Assembly (NCBI GenBank): GCA_002727535.1 | Contig: PBXH01000015.1 | Span: forward strand, 1 to 5,492 | Direction: 5' to 3' | Origin: Gammaproteobacteria bacterium | GTDB lineage: Bacteria; Pseudomonadota; Gammaproteobacteria; Magnimaribacterales; TMED112 | DNA: 5,492 nucleotides | The notes under the pieces: generated by a model | Told to the model about the DNA's origin: nothing | Database searches by the model: none | What the model saw: only the letters and a program-made list of their open reading frames with translations | Translations under genes and position numbers: made by a program | Shown: in pieces, positions 1 through 5,464 of the stretch | Numbering within the stretch: the first letter of the stretch is position 1 | How the letters are laid out: the number at the start of each line of letters is the position of its first letter

Positions 1-1
1 T

Positions 2-64
2 ACCTTAATTTGTGGAATTACAATTTTGGCTCAATGGGTATATATTTGGAAGAAAAAAGTTTAG
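2..64 (+). CDS. C-terminal end of a probable membrane protein (partial)
   Basis: This frame is open from the window edge and ends at a TAG at 62-64. The 20 visible residues begin TLICGITILAQW and end in WKKKV. That is a hydrophobic stretch followed by a short lysine tail, as expected for the last transmembrane helix of an inner-membrane protein with a cytoplasmic C-terminus. The stop overlaps the stop of the minus-strand DUF2061-like gene by two bases, a normal tail-to-tail junction in a compact genome. Too little is visible to name a family. A second plus-strand frame (1-90) is also open to the edge but looks less protein-like, so the assignment is tentative. Confidence 0.4.
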   Translation, partial: TLICGITILAQWVYIWKKKV

Positions 65-471
65 TTATTGTATTTTTTCCATATTGAATGTAAAAAATAG
101 AACCAAAAACCATTAAGTATTGGTTCGATAATGGCATCTACAGCAGCTTCACTAAAAGAAACACCAAAAATAAAAGATGCCCATAAAGTTGCAATACAAA
201 AATGCCCCAACGTATAAATAGACGTCAAAGTTAAGGTATTTAAGACATTTTTTGCGACTCTATGTAAAAAATAGAACCAAAAACCATTAAGTATTGGCTC
301 GATAATGGCATCTGCAGCAGCTAAAGAAAAAGATGCATTAAAAATTAAAGTTGCGCAAGCCCAGGCAATAATGATGTGACCGACTGTATAGATGACAGCC
401 AACCCTAAACTACCAATTTCTTTTATTTGAGTATCAACTTGTTTTTTTACGGAAAGGATTAATTCAGTCAT
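61..471 (-). CDS. Small membrane protein with two tandem DUF2061-like repeats
   Basis: This 136-residue protein of unknown function is built from two copies of one unit with a period of 58 residues: Tyr28/Tyr86, His32/His90, Glu58/Glu116 and His70/His128 line up. Each unit has a hydrophobic helix containing an IYTxGH motif, then a second helix with the signature AIIEPILNGFWFYFLH. The Glu-Pro-x-x-Asn and aromatic-x-x-His pattern resembles DUF2061 membrane proteins, which usually carry a single unit. About four membrane segments are expected in the inner membrane; there is no cleavable signal peptide, and residues 1-20 are polar. It is the last gene of a minus-strand operon, and its ATG lies five bases after the stop of the SGNH hydrolase. 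The DUF2061 assignment rests on motif resemblance. Confidence 0.7.
   Translation of the reverse strand: MTELILSVKKQVDTQIKEIGSLGLAVIYTVGHIIIAWACATLIFNASFSLAAADAIIEPILNGFWFYFLHRVAKNVLNTLTLTSIYTLGHFCIATLWASFIFGVSFSEAAVDAIIEPILNGFWFYFLHSIWKKYNN
88..148. repeat. Direct repeat copy A within the DUF2061-like gene
   Basis: This 61-base segment matches 262-322 at 59 of 61 positions by direct comparison; the differences are at 124/298 and 140/314. The offset is 174 bases, exactly 58 codons, so the reading frame is preserved. It encodes the EPILNGFWFYFLH part of the second protein repeat. Flanking parts of the two units are much more diverged. Confidence 0.9.
262..322. repeat. Direct repeat copy B within the DUF2061-like gene
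   Basis: This is the partner of the 88-148 copy and encodes the same signature helix in the first protein repeat. Both mismatches are transitions, one of which is silent. Identity drops sharply at both ends of the block, which argues for local gene conversion or a recent partial duplication rather than a uniformly ageing gene duplication. Confidence 0.9.
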
Positions 472-476
472 TTAGG

Positions 477-1220
477 TTAATTGTATTGCTTTTTATGTTT
501 TAAGTATGCTTCCCAAGCAATTTTTTGTAAAAAAACTAAATCTTCTTTAGAAATTTGGTTTAAGTAATTATATTCTAAACCTTCAGGAGAGGAGCCAGTA
601 ATGGCAGCAAATACAACGCAAGATCCTAAGTAAGTCCCAAGCAATCCCGGATGAGTTCCATCTGGATGGTGCAGCTTTATGTTGGGTCTTTCTTTGTAGG
701 CCATTTCATAAGCTATTCCTACAGGAATAACTGCAGACTTGCTTTTTTTGCCAGCATCATAATAGGCCAGCTCAATTTTTTTAATTAAGTTTGGTTCGTA
801 TCTAGGATCATTATCAAGATATGCATGCGTCATATATAAAGCTGTTTTTATGCCTAATTTTTGAGCTTTTCTGCTGTAATCTATAGCAGTTTTTGTAAAT
901 TTAGATCTTGATTTTGGAGTAGTGACTTCTTTACTGCCACCTTGCATTATTAATAAATCTATCTGTTGTTTTAGTTGCAGGTTATTGTAATCAAGCAAAT
1001 GATCAATATTGTGATTATGCAATCTAGATCCTCCGATTGTCGCTGATTTAGTGATAATATCTTCATCCTCATAATGCTCAATTAGCATTCTTTTAACGTG
1101 ATTGTGCACACTATCGTTGTAATAAAGGTAGCTATTGCCAACAAATAAAATTCTTTTTGGATGCTCAGCAAGCAATAAGTTTGATAACAGAATAATTAAA
1201 AGAACTTTTAAAAATTTCAT
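477..1220 (-). CDS. Secreted SGNH/GDSL-like hydrolase (DUF4886-like)
   Basis: The 247-residue protein begins with a signal peptide (Lys2 and Lys5, then a leucine-rich core, with likely cleavage after Ala18), so it should be periplasmic or secreted. Block I is ILFVGNSYLYYND, with the nucleophile candidate Ser30. Block II is IGGSRLHNH near 62-70. The third block reads LLIMQGGSKE (about 89-98), with Gln where classical SGNH enzymes have Asn. The C-terminal block is HHPDGTHPG, giving an Asp187/His190 dyad. The GNS opening, GGS-x-L-x-x-H and the Gln variant all recall the DUF4886 branch. Family members act as esterases or carbohydrate deacetylases, but the substrate here is unknown. Its ATG overlaps the thioesterase stop (ATGA), and AAGGA lies about nine bases upstream, which supports this start and coupled translation. 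Confidence 0.8.
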   Translation of the reverse strand: MKFLKVLLIILLSNLLLAEHPKRILFVGNSYLYYNDSVHNHVKRMLIEHYEDEDIITKSATIGGSRLHNHNIDHLLDYNNLQLKQQIDLLIMQGGSKEVTTPKSRSKFTKTAIDYSRKAQKLGIKTALYMTHAYLDNDPRYEPNLIKKIELAYYDAGKKSKSAVIPVGIAYEMAYKERPNIKLHHPDGTHPGLLGTYLGSCVVFAAITGSSPEGLEYNYLNQISKEDLVFLQKIAWEAYLKHKKQYN

Positions 1221-1639
1221 TTATTGATGTCCTTATGCATAGCAGTAAATACAATCTTAGAAATTAGGTTTCCTTTTTCATCTTCTATTTTTACATTCCA
1301 TACAGATGTACTTTTTCCTATATGATTTGGCGAAGCAATTGCATATACAAAGCCTTCAGTAACGCTTTTTATGTGGTTTGCTGTCAGACTTAATCCTACA
1401 ACTGTTTTTTTGCTTGGATCTACAGTTAGATATGCCGCACAACTAGCAGTGCTTTCTGCTATAACACATGAGGCTCCACCATGAAGAAGCCCTAAGGGCT
1501 GACGAGTTTTTTCATTTACAGGCATTTTTGCCTTTAAATAATTATCTCCAAGCTCAACAAATTCTATTCCTAGATGCTTGTCTATGTTTATAGATAATTG
1601 AAAATCTTCTATCTTGTAGTCTTTGAACCATATACTCAT
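1217..1639 (-). CDS. Hotdog-fold acyl-CoA thioesterase, YdiI/MenI-like
   Basis: This 140-residue cytoplasmic enzyme is predicted to hydrolyse acyl-CoA or aryl-CoA thioesters. It aligns by eye along its whole length with E. coli YdiI (MenI): a PVNEKTRQPLGLLHGGASCVIAES-type core at 40-63, a VVGL strand, then ANHIKS. The active-site HGG starts at His53, and Glu62 in the IAES motif matches the catalytic glutamate of YdiI. E. coli MenI cleaves DHNA-CoA in menaquinone synthesis, but no menaquinone genes are visible here, so the substrate is left open and no symbol is given. It is the first gene of the minus-strand operon. A consensus -10 box ends only six bases before the ATG and no ribosome binding site is seen, so the mRNA may be leaderless. 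No alternative ATG lies nearby. Confidence 0.9.
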   Translation of the reverse strand: MSIWFKDYKIEDFQLSINIDKHLGIEFVELGDNYLKAKMPVNEKTRQPLGLLHGGASCVIAESTASCAAYLTVDPSKKTVVGLSLTANHIKSVTEGFVYAIASPNHIGKSTSVWNVKIEDEKGNLISKIVFTAMHKDINK

Positions 1640-1645
1640 ACAGGC

Positions 1646-1651
1646 ATTATA
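1646..1651 (-). promoter_or_regulatory. Candidate -10 box of the thioesterase operon
   Basis: The minus strand reads TATAAT here, followed by six bases (GCCTGT) and the thioesterase ATG. A start site seven bases downstream of the box would fall at or next to the ATG. No convincing -35 box is found at the usual 16-18 base distance; a TTGGCA lies 25 bases away. The surrounding sequence is very AT-rich, so chance matches are likely. Confidence 0.35.
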
Positions 1652-1814
1652 TATAAATGTGAAATAAAAATATTCTTGCCAAAACCATTAAAAAAACAAA
1701 TAAAAAAGTAATTTTTACCTATTTCTAGCTAAAAAAACTTACAAATACACTATTTTTGCAGGAAAAATATGATAATTTTTTAAAAAAAGATTTAAGATAT
1801 AAATAGGTTAATTG

Positions 1815-1882
1815 TCGCTGCCTAGATCAGAATGTCTGGCCCAACTTCCATTCTGCAATACAACTAGGTAGCGATTTTTTTT
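1815..1882 (+). terminator. Nested inverted repeat followed by T8 (terminator-like; small-RNA candidate)
   Basis: The outer arms TCGCTGCCTAG (1815-1825) and CTAGGTAGCGA (1864-1874) pair at 11 positions, with one G-U wobble if transcribed from the plus strand. Inside them CAGAATG (1828-1834) and CATTCTG (1849-1855) form a perfect 7-bp stem with a 14-base loop. Eight T residues (1875-1882) follow directly, the pattern of an intrinsic terminator on the plus strand. No plus-strand gene precedes it, so it would end either a short RNA starting around 1810 (a weak TATAAA at 1798-1803) or antisense transcription. On the minus strand no U-tract follows, so it does not look like a terminator for the alpha-glucosidase. 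The right arm and T8 lie inside the last codons of that gene. A mobile repeat is another possibility. Confidence 0.5.
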
Positions 1883-3228
1883 CTCAAAGCTATTTGTTCT
1901 TTTGTAAAACTTAACATTGAATTTGAATCTTGTTGCTGGATATCAACACATAGATTTTTATATTTTTTCTCAGCAGGAAGCCAAGATTCATTACTGCTAA
2001 AACCAAAATTTTTAGATTCAGAATCCCAAGGCATAGGAACACGACAGCCATCTCTACCTTTAAATTCTGGCCAAAAATTTTTCCCAAATGGATCTTGGAT
2101 ATGTTCGTACTCAACTTCAGATTCTGGAAGCCCAAGCTCCTCACCTTGATAGATGCAGACATTACCCTTGAGTTTTAGCAGTTTTTCCATAATTGTCTTA
2201 GGGTTTTGATTGATTCTAGAAACAATGCGTTTTGAATCATGGTTGCTAAAAGCCCAACAAGGCCATGATTCAGGATGATTCTTAAAGAAATTTTCAACAA
2301 TACTTTCTATATTTTCAAAATTAATATCTTCTGCCAGAAACTCAAAACAATATGCCATATGAAGTCTTTTTTCATTGGTATATTCTCCAATTGTTTCAAG
2401 AGGATTCTCGGAAACAATTTCTCCAACAGATATAGCATTATATTTGTCAAGAATTTGTCTGATTCTCTCTAGATAAGGAATAACTTCAGGTCTAGTATTG
2501 TCGTATATATGAACTTGCTCGCCATACGGGTTATCTTTGTTGAATCCAAGAGGACGAACTAATTTAGGATCTTTATAAGGATTGTCTCTTAATTCTTTAT
2601 CGTGAAATAAAAAGTTGATGACATCAAATCTGAAACCATCTACACCAAATTTAAGCCAATATTCAATTTCTTCTAGCATTTGATTCTGAACCTCTTCATT
2701 ATGAAAATTCAAATCAGGCTGCGAAGTAAGAAAATTATGTAAGTAGTATTGATCTCTACTATAAGAATATTCCCATGAACTACCACCAAATACTGATAGC
2801 CAGTTATTAGGTTGTGGTTCAAGAGCACATAATGTATCAGTTGGATCCTGCCAAACATACCAGTCTGAAAACTCATTGTCTTTAGATGCTTTACTTTTCT
2901 TAAACCATTCATGTTCATCAGAAGTATGACTTAACACCAAATCTGTAATAACCTTCAGGCCTTTACTGTGAAAGGCGTCTAATAAATTTTTGAAATCATT
3001 ATTCGAACCAAAGAGATTATCTACTTTTCTGTAATCAGAAACATCATAGCCAAAGTCTTTTTGCGGCGACTTGAAAAAAGGCGATATCCATACATAGTCA
3101 ACACCTAGATCAGCGATATAATCAATTCTATTTTTAATTCCATTTAGATCACCAATTCCATTACCAGATGTATCTAAAAAACTTCTAGGATATATTTGAT
3201 AGATGGTTTTATTTTTCCAACTGGTCAT
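1864..3228 (-). CDS. GH13 alpha-glucosidase lacking the C-terminal domain
   Basis: This 454-residue protein should hydrolyse terminal alpha-glucosidic bonds of short oligosaccharides or disaccharides in the cytoplasm; no signal peptide is present. The N-terminus IYQIYPRSFLD starts the (beta/alpha)8 barrel. Conserved regions are DLVLSHTSD (96-104), GFRFDVINF with nucleophile Asp202, GEIV with acid/base Glu270, and FSNHDSKR with Asp331. The late GRDGCRVPMPWD motif is also typical. Catalytic spacing nearly matches the Halomonas alpha-glucosidase (202/271/333), pointing to subfamily GH13_23. That enzyme is about 538 residues long; here the protein ends at ALRKKIAT just after the barrel, so the beta-sandwich domain C is missing. 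The stop follows an A8 run and lies within an inverted repeat. It is divergent from the laminarinase gene. Whether it is active, truncated or frameshifted is unresolved. Confidence 0.88.
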   Translation of the reverse strand: MTSWKNKTIYQIYPRSFLDTSGNGIGDLNGIKNRIDYIADLGVDYVWISPFFKSPQKDFGYDVSDYRKVDNLFGSNNDFKNLLDAFHSKGLKVITDLVLSHTSDEHEWFKKSKASKDNEFSDWYVWQDPTDTLCALEPQPNNWLSVFGGSSWEYSYSRDQYYLHNFLTSQPDLNFHNEEVQNQMLEEIEYWLKFGVDGFRFDVINFLFHDKELRDNPYKDPKLVRPLGFNKDNPYGEQVHIYDNTRPEVIPYLERIRQILDKYNAISVGEIVSENPLETIGEYTNEKRLHMAYCFEFLAEDINFENIESIVENFFKNHPESWPCWAFSNHDSKRIVSRINQNPKTIMEKLLKLKGNVCIYQGEELGLPESEVEYEHIQDPFGKNFWPEFKGRDGCRVPMPWDSESKNFGFSSNESWLPAEKKYKNLCVDIQQQDSNSMLSFTKEQIALRKKIAT

Positions 3229-3256
3229 ATTTAGATTTTCAGTATTGCCTTTATCA

Positions 3257-3262
3257 ATTATA
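3257..3262 (-). promoter_or_regulatory. Candidate -10 box for the alpha-glucosidase gene
   Basis: The minus strand reads TATAAT here, about 28 bases before the ATG, which would give a leader of roughly 20 bases. The best upstream partner is TTCATA at a spacing of 15 bases, a poor -35. No clear ribosome binding site precedes the start; the leader is A-rich, with an AAAGG too far upstream. Confidence 0.4.
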
Positions 3263-3265
3263 GGT

Positions 3266-3280
3266 ATACATTAGTTGTAT
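3266..3280. promoter_or_regulatory. Short palindrome in the divergent intergenic region (possible operator)
   Basis: ATACA and TGTAT form perfect 5-bp arms around the 5-base spacer TTAGT. The palindrome lies in the 85-base gap between the two divergent glycosidase genes, just upstream of the -10 box of the minus-strand gene. A repressor bound there could control both directions. The arms are short and AT-rich, so a chance match is possible and no regulator gene is visible. Confidence 0.25.
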
Positions 3281-3313
3281 GAATAGGCTGAGAAGATCTT
3301 AGTTCTCCATAAA

Positions 3314-4291
3314 ATGAAATCTTTACCAAAAATTCTTGTCATTTTATTCTCAGTAATTATATTGGGCTGTTCAAATGATTCATCTAATATTGAAGTTCCA
3401 GCCCCAGTTCCAGCCCCAACACCGGCTCCTACACCAGAACCAACACCAGCACCAACACCAGCACCATCAGACAATTTTTGTCCTGAAAAAAGTGCACAAA
3501 CTTATGATGGTTATAGCCTGTCATGGCAAGACAATTTTTCTGGATCAGCTCTGAATCAGGAATATTGGTCATACATGTATGGAGATGGATCTGATTATGG
3601 AATTCCTGGATGGGGCAACAATGAATGGCAAGAATATTCAGATAGCGAGGAAAATATATATGTTTCTTCTGGATGTTTATATATTGTGCCTAAGTTTAAT
3701 GAATCAAATTTGGAATATTTCAGTGCACGTATCAGAACAAAGGAAAATAAGACATTTTTATTTGGAAGAATTGATGTTGGATTTTCTGCTCCATCAATTA
3801 GTGGTGTTTGGCCAGCTATTTGGATGTTACCAGAGGAAAATGTATATGGAGGATGGCCTGCAAGTGGAGAGATAGATATTTTAGAAGCTAGAGATGATCT
3901 TACAAGAGAACTACATAGCACTATCCATTACGGCAGAAATCAAACTAATGATCATAATTACATTAGCAAAAAAACATTTTTAAGTGATGCGCAAAAACTC
4001 AACAATCCATTAGAACATAATATTATTAGTTTAGTTTGGGATGATGTGGGTTTTTCATGGCTTTATAACAACTCACAAGTTCACTCATTAAGTTATTCTG
4101 AAATACCTGACCTTGGCCAAAATCCATTTTTAGAGAGATTTCATATACTTATAAATAGCGCTGTTGGTGGTAATTTTCCAACCCAAACTCCAGATTCATC
4201 ACAATACTGTAAAATAGGAGTAAATGAGTGTGACGACTCAAAAAAATTTATTATTGATTATATTGCTTACTATGAAAAAATATCTGAATAA
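3314..4291 (+). CDS. GH16 endo-beta-1,3-glucanase (laminarinase) lipoprotein
   Basis: This 325-residue protein is predicted to cut internal beta-1,3-glucan bonds in laminarin-like polysaccharides. Residues 1-19 are a lipoprotein signal ending in the lipobox ILGC, with Cys19 as the lipidated residue, so the enzyme is membrane-anchored and outside the cytoplasm. Residues 29-51 are a Pro/Ala/Thr spacer. The GH16 domain runs from about 64 to the end. GNNEWQEYS (101-109) and SGVWPAIWML (163-172) are family-typical, the active site is GEIDILEA with Glu186 as nucleophile and Glu191 as acid/base, and the closing strand is FIIDYIAYYE. Cys56, Cys121 and two late cysteines could form disulfides. The start is fixed by the lipobox, and an in-frame stop lies 30 bases upstream; no clear ribosome binding site is seen. 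It overlaps the next gene by 20 bases. Specificity for laminarin over other beta-glucans is inferred. Confidence 0.93.
   Translation: MKSLPKILVILFSVIILGCSNDSSNIEVPAPVPAPTPAPTPEPTPAPTPAPSDNFCPEKSAQTYDGYSLSWQDNFSGSALNQEYWSYMYGDGSDYGIPGWGNNEWQEYSDSEENIYVSSGCLYIVPKFNESNLEYFSARIRTKENKTFLFGRIDVGFSAPSISGVWPAIWMLPEENVYGGWPASGEIDILEARDDLTRELHSTIHYGRNQTNDHNYISKKTFLSDAQKLNNPLEHNIISLVWDDVGFSWLYNNSQVHSLSYSEIPDLGQNPFLERFHILINSAVGGNFPTQTPDSSQYCKIGVNECDDSKKFIIDYIAYYEKISE
3398..3466 (+). repeat. Proline-rich linker repeat in the laminarinase gene
   Basis: The 23 codons for residues 29-51 alternate proline with Ala, Thr, Val or Glu. A 12-base unit CCAACACCAGCA occurs twice in perfect tandem (3440-3451 and 3452-3463), surrounded by degenerate copies. 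The encoded spacer would hold the catalytic domain away from the membrane anchor. The repeats could change length in multiples of three bases by slippage. Confidence 0.85.
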
Positions 4292-5228
4292 TTTTCTGCT
4301 TTTAAATTTATTTCTTTTGCTACCTCAAGCACTTCAAGCATCAAATTATGCATTAGTTATTCATGGAGGAGCTGGATGGTTCAGTGATATGCCTGATGAG
4401 CAGATAAAAGGAATTGAAGAGGGTTTAGAGGACGCTCTAAAGACTGGCTATGCAATTTTAGAAGCTGGCGGCTCAAGTACGGATGCTGTGGTGGAAGCAA
4501 TTGTAATTCTAGAAGACAACGAATTATTTAATGCAGGAAAAGGTGCAGTTTATACATCTGAATTTAAGCAAGAGCTTGATGCTTCAATAATGCATGGACT
4601 CAATAATGATGCAGGAGCTGTTGCTTCTGTAACCAATGTTAAAAATCCAATTAGGTTAGCCAGATATGTTATGGATAATACAGAACATGTAATGTTCTCA
4701 TCAAGAGGAGCTGAGAGGGTAGCCAAAGATGCTGGTTTGGATATTGTATATCCTAGCTATTTCTTTCAAAAGGATAGGCTAGAAGATGCTAAAAGAATAA
4801 AAAAAGAGAACAACAAAATGGGTACAGTTGGAGTTGTCGCAATAGATATGGAAGGCAATATTTCTGCTGGAACTTCTACAGGAGGAATGACTAACAAGAT
4901 GCCTGGTAGAATTGGAGATTCTCCTATCATTGGGGCAGGAACTTGGGCTGAAAATAATATTTGTGGTGTCTCTGCGACAGGACATGGCGAATTCTTTATT
5001 AGATTTAATGTAGCAAATGAAATATGTGACCTAATCAAATACCAATCAAAAAATGTAAACGAAGCAGCTGAAATAGTTATTGAAAAATTAAGATCTATTG
5101 GAGCCGATGGGGGAGTTATAGTGCTTGATTCTGAAGGGAATGTGGCGATGACTTTCAATACGCCAGCTATGGCAAGAGCTTATAAAAATTCTAAGGGCGA
5201 ACAGCTAATAAAAATATACAGAGATTGA
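4272..5228 (+). CDS. iaaA: Exported isoaspartyl peptidase / L-asparaginase (Ntn hydrolase)
   Basis: The 318-residue precursor is a plant-type asparaginase that cleaves beta-aspartyl (isoaspartyl) peptides and often L-asparagine. I chose the ATG at 4272 rather than one at 4224 because it directly gives a signal peptide (Lys2, Lys3, a leucine-rich core, ALQA cleavage near residue 23), placing the enzyme in the periplasm. Family motifs appear in order: HGGAG (31-35), NAGKGAVYT, ELDASIMHG, the autocleavage site GTVGVVA with nucleophile Thr185, TSTGGMTNKMPGRIGDSP, and TGHGEFFIRF. Self-cleavage before Thr185 would yield alpha and beta chains. Length is normal for the family and the C-terminus FNTPAMARAY is intact. 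The gene starts inside the laminarinase gene with no evident ribosome binding site, which suggests translational coupling. Confidence 0.93.
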   Translation: MKKYLNNFLLLNLFLLLPQALQASNYALVIHGGAGWFSDMPDEQIKGIEEGLEDALKTGYAILEAGGSSTDAVVEAIVILEDNELFNAGKGAVYTSEFKQELDASIMHGLNNDAGAVASVTNVKNPIRLARYVMDNTEHVMFSSRGAERVAKDAGLDIVYPSYFFQKDRLEDAKRIKKENNKMGTVGVVAIDMEGNISAGTSTGGMTNKMPGRIGDSPIIGAGTWAENNICGVSATGHGEFFIRFNVANEICDLIKYQSKNVNEAAEIVIEKLRSIGADGGVIVLDSEGNVAMTFNTPAMARAYKNSKGEQLIKIYRD

Positions 5229-5464
5229 AAACCTTTCTTGAGCAACATTTATTAAATCTTGATCTTCATGGTGTTAGGCACCATGAAGTAAAAGTCGCAG
5301 TTGAAGATTTTGTCTTAAATAATCAAGAACAGCTTCCTCTAATAATAATATGCGGTAATTCATCAAAGATGATTGATTTGGTATCACAAACTCTAACAGA
5401 TATTAAAGTAGATTTTGAAGAAACAAGATACGGTAGAATAAGAGTGAACTCATTAGATGCGTAA
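5225..5464 (+). CDS. Small stand-alone Smr-domain protein
   Basis: This 79-residue protein is about the length of a single Smr (MutS2 C-terminal) domain. LDLHG at residues 12-16 is the hallmark Smr motif, followed by a helix (HHEVKVAVEDFVL) and a hydrophobic strand LIIIC. The usual second motif, HGKG or similar, is replaced by CGNSSKM (43-49), and the final strand reads GRIRVNSL. Smr domains bind or cleave nucleic acids, often RNA at stalled ribosomes or branched DNA, but this variant motif leaves activity uncertain. The only plausible start is a TTG at 5225 overlapping the peptidase stop (TTGA), because the frame upstream has a stop at 5192 and no ATG or GTG. It is cytoplasmic, and the link to its neighbours is probably only cotranscription. 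Confidence 0.75.
   Translation: MKTFLEQHLLNLDLHGVRHHEVKVAVEDFVLNNQEQLPLIIICGNSSKMIDLVSQTLTDIKVDFEETRYGRIRVNSLDA

Noticed and set aside
1..90. Plus-strand frame 1, open from the edge to a TGA at 88-90
   Set aside because: It would overlap the end of the DUF2061-like gene by about 30 bases, and its translation is less coherent than the hydrophobic frame ending at 64.
1488..1500. Perfect palindrome AGCCCT-A-AGGGCT that looks like a terminator stem
   Set aside because: It is inside the thioesterase coding region, encodes the conserved Leu-Gly-Leu before HGG, has no loop and no T-tract.
1815..1874. Integron attC site or tRNA-like fold
   Set aside because: The arms lack the RYYYAAC and GTTRRRY core sites of attC, and no T-loop or anticodon arm can be drawn, so neither assignment holds.
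3271..3474. Minus-strand frame encoding Gly/Ala/Val repeats (GAGVGAG-like)
   Set aside because: It is the antisense shadow of the proline-rich linker codons and of the lipoprotein signal of the GH16 gene.
3595..3921. Minus-strand open frame of 108 codons opposite the laminarinase gene
   Set aside because: It lies entirely opposite the GH16 catalytic domain and reads as a shadow frame.
4224..4271. Upstream ATG for the peptidase, adding 16 residues
   Set aside because: It would place polar and extra hydrophobic residues ahead of a complete signal peptide and increase the overlap with the GH16 gene; the ATG at 4272 fits better.
1864..4291. Canonical polysaccharide utilisation locus
   Set aside because: No SusC/SusD pair, TonB receptor, transporter or regulator gene is present in the window; only two glycosidases are seen.
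4766..5158. Long minus-strand open frame of 130 codons opposite the peptidase gene
   Set aside because: The plus-strand peptidase has complete family motifs across the region; the antisense translation has no recognisable domain.
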